A stretch of 64,000 bases of DNA, taken from NCBI RefSeq assembly GCF_943192895.1, contig NZ_CALPCB010000004.1, positions 1-64,000 on the forward strand, in the 5' to 3' direction. The first letter of the stretch is position 1, and the number at the start of each line of letters is the position of its first letter. A program made the position numbers and the translations under genes. The stretch is from Veillonella_A intestinalis. GTDB taxonomy: Bacteria; Bacillota; Negativicutes; Veillonellales; Veillonellaceae. Below, one piece after another: positions 1 to 8,246 of the stretch. Under the pieces are notes generated by a model. The model was given only the letters and a program-made list of their open reading frames with translations. It did not search any database and was not told the origin of the DNA.

Positions 1-116
1 ACGCTCTGGTATGCCCAATCGTTAGGAGTTACATCGGAGAATGGGTTAGCTGCGAATGCAGTTGTTACGCCAAGTACAGCTGTTGCTGCAAATACGGCTG
101 CAAAACGTTTTTTCAT
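1..116 (-). CDS. OmpM-like SLH-domain outer-membrane porin, N-terminus only (partial)
   Basis: Only the first 38 codons lie in the window; the gene runs off the left edge. The translation begins MKKRFAAVFAATAVLGVTTA, a classical signal peptide with a basic N-terminus, a hydrophobic core and an Ala-x-Ala cleavage site near residue 23. It is followed at once by NPFSDVTPNDWAYQSV, the opening of an S-layer-homology domain. In Negativicutes, porins of the OmpM/Mep45 type carry one N-terminal SLH domain that binds polyamine-modified peptidoglycan and a C-terminal beta-barrel, so they both tether the outer membrane and form pores. The start is supported by an AAGGGG ribosome-binding site about 7 bases upstream. 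The barrel is not visible, so another SLH protein cannot be excluded. The serine recombinase gene ends only 35 bases upstream, in the same direction. Confidence 0.8.
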   Translation of the reverse strand, partial: MKKRFAAVFAATAVLGVTTAFAANPFSDVTPNDWAYQS

Positions 117-151
117 TGTAATTACCCCTTAGGATACAATAGTAGGAAAAA

Positions 152-1405
152 TTAGGTTGCATAATGTTTTAATTTAATATGGTCCTGTAAAATATGAAGA
201 GTAATTGGTAAAGTGACTTCGTCTAGCCACCAGTGCCAATATTGATACTGGCTATGACGATTCCAAGTGGGGTATTGCTGATGGCAATACCAATAAAAAT
301 GCAATGGCAGATTTGCAGATGGTGATGGATGTAGTATTGGTAGTGATAGGGGTGTAGAGGTTTTGGGTAATATAGTTGGTAAAATGGTTAATAGTTTAGC
401 TTCAATAAAGGATTCTTTATATAGCGTTTGATTGGGGCATTTTGATGATTTATGATGACTTTGAGGACAGTGATAGTAAATATATTGTGTATCTTTATAA
501 TGGCGAGTTAAGCCGACTAAGCGATGAAAGCATTGAGGGCAACGAAGGAGTCCTTTAAAAAGATAGTTGGAAGGAGTAACAGATTGAGCTGTAGATATAG
601 GGCTAGATGAGTAAGGTGAGTAATGGGAGAGCTTTTTGGGGGAGCGGGTCGTAGCCATTTTTCGTGCTTGTTGTACCGCTTCGAAGGTCTTTGTATCTAT
701 AATTTCTTGTGCATAGTTTTTGATACCATAAAATGTACCGAGATACTTTTCGTTATGTAATAGTTTGGAAACCGCTGGGTAAGAGCGGTGAATATGATGG
801 ACACTCGCTAAATGGAGCATGGTTTTACGAATGGAATGAGTTTTTAAATAATATTGGAAAAGATCTCGAATAATAGGAGCTTGTTCATTAGGCACAATCT
901 GCTTGTTGATTATGCTATAGCCAAGTGGTAGCTTTCCAGAAATCGCTTCGCGGCGCTTTATTTTATCTGCGAAGACAAAGTGAATACGTTCTGATGTTGT
1001 ATCTGATTCGTTTTGAGCAATGGAAAGCTTAATGTTTAGGTATAAACGACCTTGCGCAGTATTTGTATTATATTCTTCTTCCGTAGTTTCCCAAGTCACC
1101 TCATGTTGATCTAAAATTGCTTGATAGGTATAGTAGTCGGATACATTGCGGAACCAGCGGTCCAACTTAATAAAAAGGATGCAGTCGATACGATTAGCTT
1201 TTACATCTTTCAGCATGCGGGCGAATTCTTTGCGCCGACCTGGACAGCTACGGGCTGTAATGCCTTCATCGCGATAATAATCGACAATTTGATAGTTATG
1301 TTCTAGGGCATATTGGCGCAACCGATTTTCTTGGGCCTGTAAGGAATAGCCTTTCATAGCTTGTTCTTCGTGAGATACGCGAATATAGAGAGCAACACGT
1401 TTCAT
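152..1405 (-). CDS. serine recombinase (resolvase/invertase N-terminus, recombinase domain, zinc ribbon)
   Basis: A 417-residue site-specific recombinase of the large serine family. The N-terminal catalytic domain starts MKRVALYIRVS, with the nucleophilic serine at residue 11, and has the family motifs GYSLQAQ and LDRWFRN. A recombinase domain follows (about residues 160-250, with KLPLGYSI), then a zinc ribbon near residue 290 built from CPQC and a later CP/CPN pair. At 417 residues it is short for the family (450-550), and it lacks a long coiled-coil tail. The enzyme would cut and rejoin DNA at paired att-type sites. The start at 1405 is chosen because the fold begins there; in-frame ATGs also lie at 1411 and 1429, and none has a good ribosome-binding site. 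No phage or transposon genes flank it. It reads directly toward the SLH porin. Confidence 0.85.
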   Translation of the reverse strand: MKRVALYIRVSHEEQAMKGYSLQAQENRLRQYALEHNYQIVDYYRDEGITARSCPGRRKEFARMLKDVKANRIDCILFIKLDRWFRNVSDYYTYQAILDQHEVTWETTEEEYNTNTAQGRLYLNIKLSIAQNESDTTSERIHFVFADKIKRREAISGKLPLGYSIINKQIVPNEQAPIIRDLFQYYLKTHSIRKTMLHLASVHHIHRSYPAVSKLLHNEKYLGTFYGIKNYAQEIIDTKTFEAVQQARKMATTRSPKKLSHYSPYSSSPISTAQSVTPSNYLFKGLLRCPQCFHRLVGLTRHYKDTQYIYYHCPQSHHKSSKCPNQTLYKESFIEAKLLTILPTILPKTSTPLSLPILHPSPSANLPLHFYWYCHQQYPTWNRHSQYQYWHWWLDEVTLPITLHILQDHIKLKHYAT

Positions 1406-1668
1406 AATCATAGTATAGTTCAATACCAATCATTATTGATAAAAAAACAAAATAGATTGTATTGATAGACTCCTTTCTTTAACACCGTATTTAAAATCTT
1501 GAGATAGAAAATATCATTATAGCATTGTGCTTATCTTAATTCAGTTAGTCGAATAAGCCTGCTAAATATGATATACTTAAATATAAGCCTTTAAATTAAA
1601 TATTATATGTTAGAACGTTAGACAGTTATTTATGAATACAGTTAAACTAATAGACGATGAGGAGTATA

Positions 1669-2475
1669 ATGAAACATTCTATAAAATTACTGGCCATTGA
1701 TTTGGACGATACTTTAGTTCGTGATGATAATACGATTTCAGAATATACGCGTAAAATTTTACAACGAGCACAAGCGAAGGGCATTCAAATAGTCATTGCT
1801 ACAGGTCGTATGTATCAGACGGCGCGACCAGTAGGCCTTGCCCTAGGTTTAGGTGATTTGCCGATGATTCTTTTTTCAGGAGGCCTTGTGCAGCGCATTG
1901 AATCCGGTGAAAAGCTATGGGAACAAACAATTCCTGTGCCGATTGCTAAAGAAATTTTAGAATTGGCACGAGTTAATGATTGGTATGTTCAATCCTATGA
2001 AAATGATGACTTGTTGGTACATCATGAAACCGAACAGTCTCAGTTTTATGAAAAGACAGTAGGTGCTAAAGCTGTTTATGTAGGCGATGCTCTATATACG
2101 GAAGTAACAGGTCCGAATAAATTGTTGTTCTTGGAAGATCCAGCTAAGTTAGAGGGAATTATTAATATTTTGCAAGCTAAGTATGGTGATATATTAGAAA
2201 TCGTGCGTAGTAAGGTGAATTTCTTAGAGGTCAACAGTAGTAATTGTACCAAGGGGAGCACGTTAGCAACGATGGTAAAGGATTTGGGCTTTACAGCAGA
2301 AGAAGTAGTTGCTTTTGGTAATTCACAGAATGATATTTCCATGCTTACCTATGCGGGAACAGCTGTAGCTGTAGCCAATGCAGAACCTAATGTGAAAGCT
2401 GTTGCGCAGAGTATTTGCCCATCTAATGAAGACGACGGCGTAGCGCATTGGATTGAAGAGAATATTTTAAAATGA
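1669..2475 (+). CDS. Cof-type HAD-superfamily phosphatase
   Basis: A 268-residue cytosolic HAD hydrolase of the Cof/IIB subfamily, which dephosphorylates sugar phosphates, phosphorylated cofactors and similar small molecules; the real substrate cannot be read from sequence. Visible motifs are the catalytic aspartates in LLAIDLDDTLV (motif I), the IVIATGR region (motif II) and GNSQNDISML near the C-terminus (motif IV, Mg2+ binding). The large cap domain between motifs II and III fits subclass IIB. The start at 1669 is chosen over an in-frame ATG at 1657 because GAGGAG sits just before 1669. The gene precedes rapZ by about 60 bases in the same direction and may be co-transcribed with it. Confidence 0.88.
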   Translation: MKHSIKLLAIDLDDTLVRDDNTISEYTRKILQRAQAKGIQIVIATGRMYQTARPVGLALGLGDLPMILFSGGLVQRIESGEKLWEQTIPVPIAKEILELARVNDWYVQSYENDDLLVHHETEQSQFYEKTVGAKAVYVGDALYTEVTGPNKLLFLEDPAKLEGIINILQAKYGDILEIVRSKVNFLEVNSSNCTKGSTLATMVKDLGFTAEEVVAFGNSQNDISMLTYAGTAVAVANAEPNVKAVAQSICPSNEDDGVAHWIEENILK

Positions 2476-2534
2476 AGAGAAGATGTTATAAATAATAGAG
2501 AGATAAGAGGTATATGATAGAAAGGAGTTATATT

Positions 2535-3455
2535 GTGGAAGGGAAATTTCGTTTGCTCATTGTAACAGGAATGTCGGGTGCTGGTAAGACGCAAGTTATG
2601 CAGGCCCTTGAAGATATGGGATTTTTTTGTGTTGACAATTTGCCACCCGTGTTAATTCCTAAATTCAGTAATTTATGTCGTCAAGCGGGAGACCGCATTA
2701 ATCGAGTTGCTTTGGTGGTAGATATTCGAGGCGGCCAATTTTTTGAAAGCTTATCAGATGCTTTAAATTCCTTAAAAGAAATGCAAGTTCCGTATGAAAT
2801 CGTATTTATGGATGCAACGGATGAAACTTTAATTCGTCGTTATAAGGAAAGTCGTCGCAGTCATCCATTAGCACCAGAAGGGCGTATTACGGTAGGCTTA
2901 AAAGAGGAGCGGAAAATTCTTGACTCCATTCGTCCTCGTGTTGATTACATTATTGATACAACCAATATGAAAACTAGCCAATTAAAAGCTTACTTGAAAA
3001 AGAAGTTTTCACAGTTGGATGAAAAAGAGCAAGGTATTGCAGTATCAGTCGTAAGTTTTGGCTTTAAATATGGCATTCCGTTGGATGCTGATATGGTATG
3101 GGATGTACGTTTTTTACCAAACCCATATTATAACCCTGATTTTCGTCATAAGACAGGTCGTGTGCCAGCGGTTAATCAATACATTCATTCCTTTGATGTA
3201 ACGGAGCAGTTTTTAAGCACTATGTTTTCAACTATGGACTTTTTATTGCCTAATTATGAAAAGGAAGGCAAGAGTCAATTTGTTGTTGCCATAGGCTGTA
3301 CAGGTGGTATGCATCGAAGTGTAGCTATGGCCGAAGCACTGTACAATCATGTGCAAACCTTAGGATATCGAGCAACAATAGAGCATCGGGATATGTTTAA
3401 GAATAATGTAGAAGAAGATTGTAATCCACGAGAAGTAACGGCGGCTGAAATATAG
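2535..3455 (+). CDS. rapZ: RapZ/YvcJ nucleotide-binding protein
   Basis: A 306-residue member of the RapZ/YvcJ family (P-loop ATPase with a C-terminal RNA-binding-like domain). In Enterobacteria RapZ delivers the sRNA GlmZ to RNase E to control glucosamine-6-phosphate synthase. In Firmicutes YvcJ hydrolyses nucleotides and affects competence. The Walker A motif GMSGAGKT is at residues 12-19 and the conserved GCTGGMHRS signature is near the C-terminus. The start is taken as GTG at 2535 because AAGGAG lies 7 bases upstream; an in-frame ATG at 2514 has no ribosome-binding site. It stands first in the conserved Firmicute trio rapZ-yvcK-whiA, with 10 bases to the next start. The target in a diderm Firmicute is unknown. 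Confidence 0.95.
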   Translation: MEGKFRLLIVTGMSGAGKTQVMQALEDMGFFCVDNLPPVLIPKFSNLCRQAGDRINRVALVVDIRGGQFFESLSDALNSLKEMQVPYEIVFMDATDETLIRRYKESRRSHPLAPEGRITVGLKEERKILDSIRPRVDYIIDTTNMKTSQLKAYLKKKFSQLDEKEQGIAVSVVSFGFKYGIPLDADMVWDVRFLPNPYYNPDFRHKTGRVPAVNQYIHSFDVTEQFLSTMFSTMDFLLPNYEKEGKSQFVVAIGCTGGMHRSVAMAEALYNHVQTLGYRATIEHRDMFKNNVEEDCNPREVTAAEI

Positions 3456-3465
3456 GAGATGTGAA

Positions 3466-4815
3466 ATGATACATATGTCTGGATTCCGATGGTTGACGCC
3501 GGGCCTAAAATTAAAACGTTGGTTAGTTATGTTTGGCCTTGGTATGCTCCTCGTTATAGTAGGGGTAGCCTTAATGCTCAATTATGAATGGTTATCCTAT
3601 TTTGAAGATTTATTTTTACAATTTATTTATGAAACTACTGGTTCCTATAATTACACCACGTTAGCTACAGTAGGTTTTGTGACCATATTACTAGGTATCG
3701 TCTTTATGATTATTGGTACGCGACGAGTTGGTAGTGCTGTAGTTAGAGCTATTATTCCGGCAGATACGGATAAAGTGGGTGATTATATTTTCCAGAATAT
3801 ACGCATGGCTAAAGGCCCTAAAGTGGTTGTTATTGGTGGCGGTACTGGCTTATCTACCTTGTTGCGTGGCTTAAAGACGCATACATCGAATTTAACTGCT
3901 ATTGTCACAGTAGCTGATGATGGTGGTTCATCAGGGCGTTTGCGTGAAGATTTTAAAATGATTGCCCCTGGTGATTTGCGTAACTGTTTAGTGGCATTAG
4001 CTGAAAAAGAAGGTCTTATGGAACAGTTATTTCGCTACCGTTTTGGTGGTGGCGGTGATTTAGCGGGTCACAGTTTTGGGAATTTATTTTTAACAGCGCT
4101 TACGCAAATTCTTGATGAAGATGTGGATAAGGCGCTCGAAGCATCTAGCAAAATTCTCAAGGTTCGTGGTCGTGTTATTCCTGCTTCCACACAAAATATT
4201 GCGCTTATGGCAGAAATGGAAGACGGCACTATTGTGGCTGGGGAAAGTCAGATTCCAAAAGCTAAGAAAAAGATTAAACGACTTTTCACAGAGCCAGCAG
4301 AGCCACAGCCACAGGGAACAGCTCTTCAAGCCATTGATGAAGCGGATGCTATTGTATTAGGGCCAGGTAGTTTGTATACCAGTATTATGCCTAATCTATT
4401 AATTAATAAGATTGCCGAGCATATAAAAGCAGCTAAAGCGCCTAAATTTTACATTTGTAATGTTATGACGCAACCCGGTGAAACTGATGGTTTTACTGCT
4501 AGTGATCATGTAGCAGCGGTGCAACGCTTAGCTGGTGATGGTCTTATTGATACGGTTATTGTCAATGATGTTCCTTTTGATGAAGCGGTCATTGCTAAGT
4601 ATAAAGTTGTTGGTGCTGAGCCTGTACAAGTTGATACAGATAAGTTAGCTGAACTTGGCGTACGTACAGTGCGTGCTAGCTTAATTCAACATCCTGAAAC
4701 GGCGGTTCATGATTCAGATCGACTTGGTAAAGTTGTAATGGATGTAATTTATGCTATGCAATCGGGGCTAGAGCCACATATTTTAGAGTATTATTTAAAA
4801 CGAGAAGATCGCTAA
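3466..4815 (+). CDS. yvcK: YvcK/CofD-like gluconeogenesis factor with N-terminal membrane segments
   Basis: A 449-residue YvcK-family protein. In Bacillus YvcK is needed for growth on gluconeogenic carbon and for correct peptidoglycan synthase placement, and it binds UDP-sugars. The YvcK core runs from about residue 120 (KVVVIGGGTGLSTLLRGLK) through VTVADDGGSSGRLR and PGDLRNCLVALA to the C-terminus. The first 110 residues form an extension with two hydrophobic segments (about residues 22-40 and 62-82), so this form is probably anchored in the inner membrane, unlike the roughly 320-residue soluble Bacillus protein. The start has a GGAGATG ribosome-binding site. It lies between rapZ and whiA. 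Veillonella grows on lactate, which makes a gluconeogenesis-linked factor plausible. Confidence 0.93.
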   Translation: MIHMSGFRWLTPGLKLKRWLVMFGLGMLLVIVGVALMLNYEWLSYFEDLFLQFIYETTGSYNYTTLATVGFVTILLGIVFMIIGTRRVGSAVVRAIIPADTDKVGDYIFQNIRMAKGPKVVVIGGGTGLSTLLRGLKTHTSNLTAIVTVADDGGSSGRLREDFKMIAPGDLRNCLVALAEKEGLMEQLFRYRFGGGGDLAGHSFGNLFLTALTQILDEDVDKALEASSKILKVRGRVIPASTQNIALMAEMEDGTIVAGESQIPKAKKKIKRLFTEPAEPQPQGTALQAIDEADAIVLGPGSLYTSIMPNLLINKIAEHIKAAKAPKFYICNVMTQPGETDGFTASDHVAAVQRLAGDGLIDTVIVNDVPFDEAVIAKYKVVGAEPVQVDTDKLAELGVRTVRASLIQHPETAVHDSDRLGKVVMDVIYAMQSGLEPHILEYYLKREDR

Positions 4816-4835
4816 TTATATGATTAAATTAGAAT

Positions 4836-4872
4836 TAGGCATAGTTAGATATAATTACTATGCCTAGTTATT
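4836..4872 (+). terminator. hairpin between yvcK and whiA, weak terminator
   Basis: A 10-bp perfect stem (TAGGCATAGT at 4836-4845 pairing with 4857-4866) with an 11-base loop is followed by GTTATTTTAG. The T-run is broken, so it may be a partial terminator or an RNA-stability hairpin inside the rapZ-yvcK-whiA unit. Confidence 0.4.
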
Positions 4873-4903
4873 TTAGTCATTAGCTTATGAGAGAGGGGGG
4901 CCT

Positions 4904-5848
4904 ATGTCATTTGCAGAAGATGTAAAAAATGAATTGTGTCAGTATAAAAATGAAGATACATTATCGGCTAAAGTAGAAGCATCTTGTTTGTTACGTATGG
5001 GAGGCTCCTTATTGCTAGGTAGTCAAGGGCGTGTAGGGATTCGTTTGGCGACGGCGAATAATGCAGTAGCTCGTCGTGTATTATCCATATTACGAGCACA
5101 TTATGCGTTGCATACATCTGTACTTATCCGTCGAGGACTTAATCTACGTAAGAAAAATGTATATACTTTGACTGTAGAGCCCACAGAAGAGGGACGTAGA
5201 GCCTTAGAAGATTTAGCATTATGGCCAATGGATACAGATTTACCCGATGCGTGGTTGACTACGATGGAAGCACGACGTGCTTTTTTACGGGGAGCTTTTT
5301 TAGGTGGTGGTTCTGTTAATAAACCTGAAAGTGACTATCATTTGGAGTTTATGACAGGGAATGAACACTTTGCTTATGAAATTGTAAAAGTATTGCGTTT
5401 GTTTCATATTGTAGCCCGAGTTACGGAACGTAAGGATTCCTATGTAGTCTATGTTAAAGAAGGGGATGCGGTTACAGATTGTTTGCAAATTATGGGGGCT
5501 CAATCTGCGTTGATGTCTTTTGAGACTGTGCGGGTCGTTAAAAATGTGCGTAATCAGATTAATCGACAGGTAAACTGTGAAACAGCGAATCTCCAGAAAA
5601 CAGTAAATGCAGCGGTTCGTCAATTGGAAAGTATTCGAATTATTGAACGGCACCAGCCTTTACGAGATTTGCCACCAAAACTATTAGAAGTAGCTCAATT
5701 GAGATTGGATAATCCGGACTCTAGTTTGCAAGAGTTAATGGAACTCCTCGATGGTAAAATTTCAAAATCGGGCATAGGTCATCGTTTTAGAAAATTAGAA
5801 AAAATGGCTTTAGCCTATGAGCCAATGGGCTTAGAAGAGTTTATGTAG
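4904..5848 (+). CDS. whiA: WhiA DNA-binding regulator
   Basis: A 314-residue WhiA protein: an N-terminal LAGLIDADG-homing-endonuclease-like domain without nuclease function and a C-terminal helix-turn-helix domain (about residues 225-305, with LPPKLLEVAQLRLDNPDSSLQELMELL). WhiA controls sporulation septation in Streptomyces and affects cell division and chromosome segregation in Bacillus. Sequence marks include MSFAEDVKNEL at the start and the RRAFLRGAFLGGGSV block near residue 125. The start has a strong GAGAGGGGGG ribosome-binding site. It ends the rapZ-yvcK-whiA cluster, with an 88-base gap that holds a hairpin. Length is normal for the family. Confidence 0.95.
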   Translation: MSFAEDVKNELCQYKNEDTLSAKVEASCLLRMGGSLLLGSQGRVGIRLATANNAVARRVLSILRAHYALHTSVLIRRGLNLRKKNVYTLTVEPTEEGRRALEDLALWPMDTDLPDAWLTTMEARRAFLRGAFLGGGSVNKPESDYHLEFMTGNEHFAYEIVKVLRLFHIVARVTERKDSYVVYVKEGDAVTDCLQIMGAQSALMSFETVRVVKNVRNQINRQVNCETANLQKTVNAAVRQLESIRIIERHQPLRDLPPKLLEVAQLRLDNPDSSLQELMELLDGKISKSGIGHRFRKLEKMALAYEPMGLEEFM

Positions 5849-5918
5849 TTAAATTTTAGCATAGTTATATATTTCTTAGTGGTGTATAATGAAATTGAAG
5901 AAGTAAGGAGGCGATACT

Positions 5919-6218
5919 ATGGTTCATAATTTAGATACTATAAAAAGGAAAGTAGTGCCTATTTTAAGAGACGCCAATATTTCGTCTGCTTATATTTTTG
6001 GATCTCATGCTAGAGGGGAAGCAACTGATTCAAGCGATATAGATTTATTGATTGATTATGGAGCTATTACGAAATCAACATTTGAACTTTCAGAACTAAA
6101 ATATAAGTTAGCAGAGGCTTTGAATAAATCTGTTGATTTAGTGTCGATAAACTCTCTGCAAAATGACTATTTTTCTAAGCAAATCAATAAAGATAAGATT
6201 TGTATTTTAGGAGAATAA
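5919..6218 (+). CDS. minimal nucleotidyltransferase (MntA-type antitoxin)
   Basis: A 99-residue nucleotidyltransferase-fold protein with the GSX10DXD signature complete: Gly28-Ser29, then Asp40 and Asp42 in SSDIDLL. Proteins of this size are MntA antitoxins; they transfer AMP onto a partner HEPN (HepT) RNase and silence it. The ribosome-binding site AAGGAGG is strong, and a TATAAT-like box (GTATAAT) lies at about 5883. One base separates its stop from the ATG of the next frame, which is a broken HEPN gene. The enzyme therefore appears intact while its target is not, so it may be a leftover of a dead toxin-antitoxin pair or act on another HEPN protein. Confidence 0.8.
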   Translation: MVHNLDTIKRKVVPILRDANISSAYIFGSHARGEATDSSDIDLLIDYGAITKSTFELSELKYKLAEALNKSVDLVSINSLQNDYFSKQINKDKICILGE

Positions 6219-6219
6219 T

Positions 6220-6496
6220 ATGAATAAAGATAAAATTAATATTATTCAGTTAATATATTATATTGAAAGGTTAGAATTTTTAACAAATAGATTTAAATCT
6301 GAAGAAGATTTTATGCTTCAAGATGAATTGATAAAAGATGGTGTTGTTTATTTCGCATGATTATGGACGTGTTGACTATAAATCTATTTGGAAGACTTTT
6401 AAAAGTGATATTCCAATATTAAAAGAGTTATTGGATAATGTATTAAAAAAAGAATTTAATGAAACATATTCTAAAATTAAAGAATCATTTAAATAA
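6220..6496 (+). pseudogene. HEPN (HepT-type) toxin remnant, frameshifted and internally deleted
   Basis: The first frame opens with ATG at 6220 and encodes 46 residues (begins MNKDKINIIQLIYYIERLEF) before TGA at 6358-6360. From 6356 a different frame reads HDYGRVDYKSIWKTFKSDIP and continues to TAA at 6494-6496. The second part matches the C-terminal HEPN signature, where the catalytic motif is RX4-6H followed by DY..VD...W. The block that normally joins the two parts, including the catalytic Arg, is missing. The reading frame change coincides with this loss, so one deletion explains both. The product is not expected to be a working RNase. Confidence 0.7.
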
Positions 6497-6507
6497 AAAT
6501 GATATTG

Positions 6508-6557
6508 GTCTCTATGAAATGGCATATAAAATGCTGCCCTTTCATAGGGACTTTTTT
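6508..6557 (+). terminator. Rho-independent terminator after the MNT/HEPN pair
   Basis: A long imperfect stem (6508-6524 with 6532-6551), including the complementary blocks CTATGAAA and TTTCATAG, is followed by TTTTTT at 6552-6557. Confidence 0.75.
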
Positions 6558-6626
6558 GTATGATAGCAAGATATATTTTTGTATGATAGTAAGATATATT
6601 TATGTAGGATAGCAAGCTATATATTT
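6558..6626. repeat. three tandem copies of a 23-bp repeat
   Basis: Copies occupy 6558-6580, 6581-6603 and 6604-6626. Each begins GTATGATAGC or a close variant and ends in an AT-rich tract; copies 1 and 2 differ at 3 positions. The array lies between a terminator and the promoter region of the next gene. It may bind a regulator or vary in copy number; the sequence alone does not say which. Confidence 0.8.
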
Positions 6627-6766
6627 GATATTGCATAGGCAGTGAATTTTATGGAATTTCATGGAATTCAATGGGAAGTTGTATTATAATAGAGGTCCTT
6701 TTTAGGTTACAAGAAGATGTATGTTATACTAAAGGGGTAGTAGTTTTTGTTTATAGGAGGTTTGAT

Positions 6767-8116
6767 TTGAAATTATTGCGTAATAAATATCGTTGGTTAG
6801 CTTTATTAGTTGCTTTGTGGACTCGAGGTGTTAGCACTGTTATAGGGGCGCCACCAGCAACGGTGGATGTAACGACCACTTCATTTACGGCGCTACCAGT
6901 GGTGTTAACAGAAGAAAAGGATACGCTTATTTTTTCAGATAGTCCTGAATATGTAAATAAAAATGGTGTATTAGCTGGTGGCACAGTAAATGGCACAGGG
7001 CGTGTGTACTTTTATCATGTTAATGAAATGACAGAGCCACAGAAAATAGCCATTGTTATGGAAAATAAAAGTGATACGATGGTTGATGTAGATATTCATC
7101 GAGAAGTTGTGACAAAACCAAATCGTGAATATTTTATTGTGGGTAGCGAATTATCCCGTGAGGAACTTGATGCAGAGTATGTATCACCCAGTCGCAACTG
7201 GCAACCTGCAGCGCAAATGGAGCGTTCTACAGTAGCGGCAGGGATAAATACTACTGTTGAACAAGATGAACAAGGGAGCATAATACCGGCTTGGTATAGT
7301 GATACTTATAAGGAGTCACAAAAAACAGCTATAAAGGGTAAAGAGCTATCTAAAGAAGAAAAAGTGCAGCAGAAGACTCGCTTAAAAGAAGCTGATGAAT
7401 GGCGTAAAGAGTGGTTACATCGTGAAAAGATAGTTACTAAATTAAAGCCGACTGTAATTGATTCCTTTGCTTTAGCACCAGGGGGCAAAAAGGCGGTATT
7501 TACTAAATTAGACACACTACCTATAAAGACAGACGATTTATTTTCTGGCATATTGGACTTTACTACTAGTGGGCCTGTATTAGTAAAGGTATTAATGCTA
7601 CCTATTAATACACCGTCCTTAGGTGGTTCTGTATTAGCAGATATGTTACCAATGGATGAGGTAGCCTTGCGAGGTACCTATGTAGGGGCACAACGACGTT
7701 TAACAATTATGCAACCTTATGATAGTTCAGTTGGGCCAGCGTCTATTATGGTAGCGAATAATCGGGAAGATCCTTTTGTAGCCGGTTTAGATGAATTAAG
7801 TGATCAACCTGTTACTAATCGTGGTAATTATGGCGTTACATATGAGTTGACAATTCCTACAACAGGCAGTCGTGAATTTGCTCTATATATTAATCCTTTG
7901 GGGGGCGCCTATGCGGGTTCGTTTAAGGTTACTTATGATGGGCATTCCGAAGTTTATGATGTACCAAGTGGAGCCCGTTTATTCTTAGGCAATGGCACGA
8001 CTACGGATACACAATACTTTGGTTCTTATAAAGCAGGAAAATTATTGCATATTCAGTTTATTCCTGCTGGGGCATCTAATTTACCTATTCAATTTTTATT
8101 AGTACCACAAAATTAA
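6767..8116 (+). CDS. exported protein of unknown function, in the haem island
   Basis: A 449-residue protein I do not recognise. The N-terminus (KLLRNKYRWLALLVALWTRG, then a small-residue stretch to about residue 28) looks like a signal peptide, so it should be periplasmic or outer-membrane associated. It has no cysteine lipobox and no further clear membrane spans. The body is beta-rich and polar, with a charged Lys/Glu segment around residues 180-220. The start is taken as TTG at 6767 because AGGAGG lies 6 bases upstream and the signal peptide follows; an upstream ATG at 6671 has neither. A TATAAT box at 6685-6690 may drive it. It stands just before tonB in the same direction, which suggests an envelope role tied to TonB-dependent uptake. 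A copper-amine-oxidase-like or pilus-like fold cannot be judged. Confidence 0.75.
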   Translation: MKLLRNKYRWLALLVALWTRGVSTVIGAPPATVDVTTTSFTALPVVLTEEKDTLIFSDSPEYVNKNGVLAGGTVNGTGRVYFYHVNEMTEPQKIAIVMENKSDTMVDVDIHREVVTKPNREYFIVGSELSREELDAEYVSPSRNWQPAAQMERSTVAAGINTTVEQDEQGSIIPAWYSDTYKESQKTAIKGKELSKEEKVQQKTRLKEADEWRKEWLHREKIVTKLKPTVIDSFALAPGGKKAVFTKLDTLPIKTDDLFSGILDFTTSGPVLVKVLMLPINTPSLGGSVLADMLPMDEVALRGTYVGAQRRLTIMQPYDSSVGPASIMVANNREDPFVAGLDELSDQPVTNRGNYGVTYELTIPTTGSREFALYINPLGGAYAGSFKVTYDGHSEVYDVPSGARLFLGNGTTTDTQYFGSYKAGKLLHIQFIPAGASNLPIQFLLVPQN

Positions 8117-8162
8117 TTGTCCTTTTGGAGCAGAAGTGTAAACATGTTCCTTGTTATTATTA

Positions 8163-8189
8163 GTTTATTGAGGAAAACTCTCAATAAAC
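8163..8189. promoter_or_regulatory. perfect 10-bp inverted repeat upstream of tonB
   Basis: GTTTATTGAG (8163-8172) and its complement CTCAATAAAC (8180-8189) flank a 7-base spacer. No T-run follows, so an operator is as likely as an RNA hairpin. The core GTTTATTG recurs before exbB (10233-10240) and, inverted, before the TonB receptor (16238-16245). Confidence 0.5.
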
Positions 8190-8246
8190 CTTGTAGAAAA
8201 ATGGAATAAGAATATTTTTACAAGCTGAAATAAAAAGGTGGTAATA

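Noticed and set aside
1121..1306. Small plus-strand open frame within the recombinase gene
   Set aside because: No ribosome-binding site and fully inside a clear minus-strand gene; a shadow frame.
6558..6626. CRISPR array
   Set aside because: The 23-bp units are tandem with no spacers and no cas genes are near.
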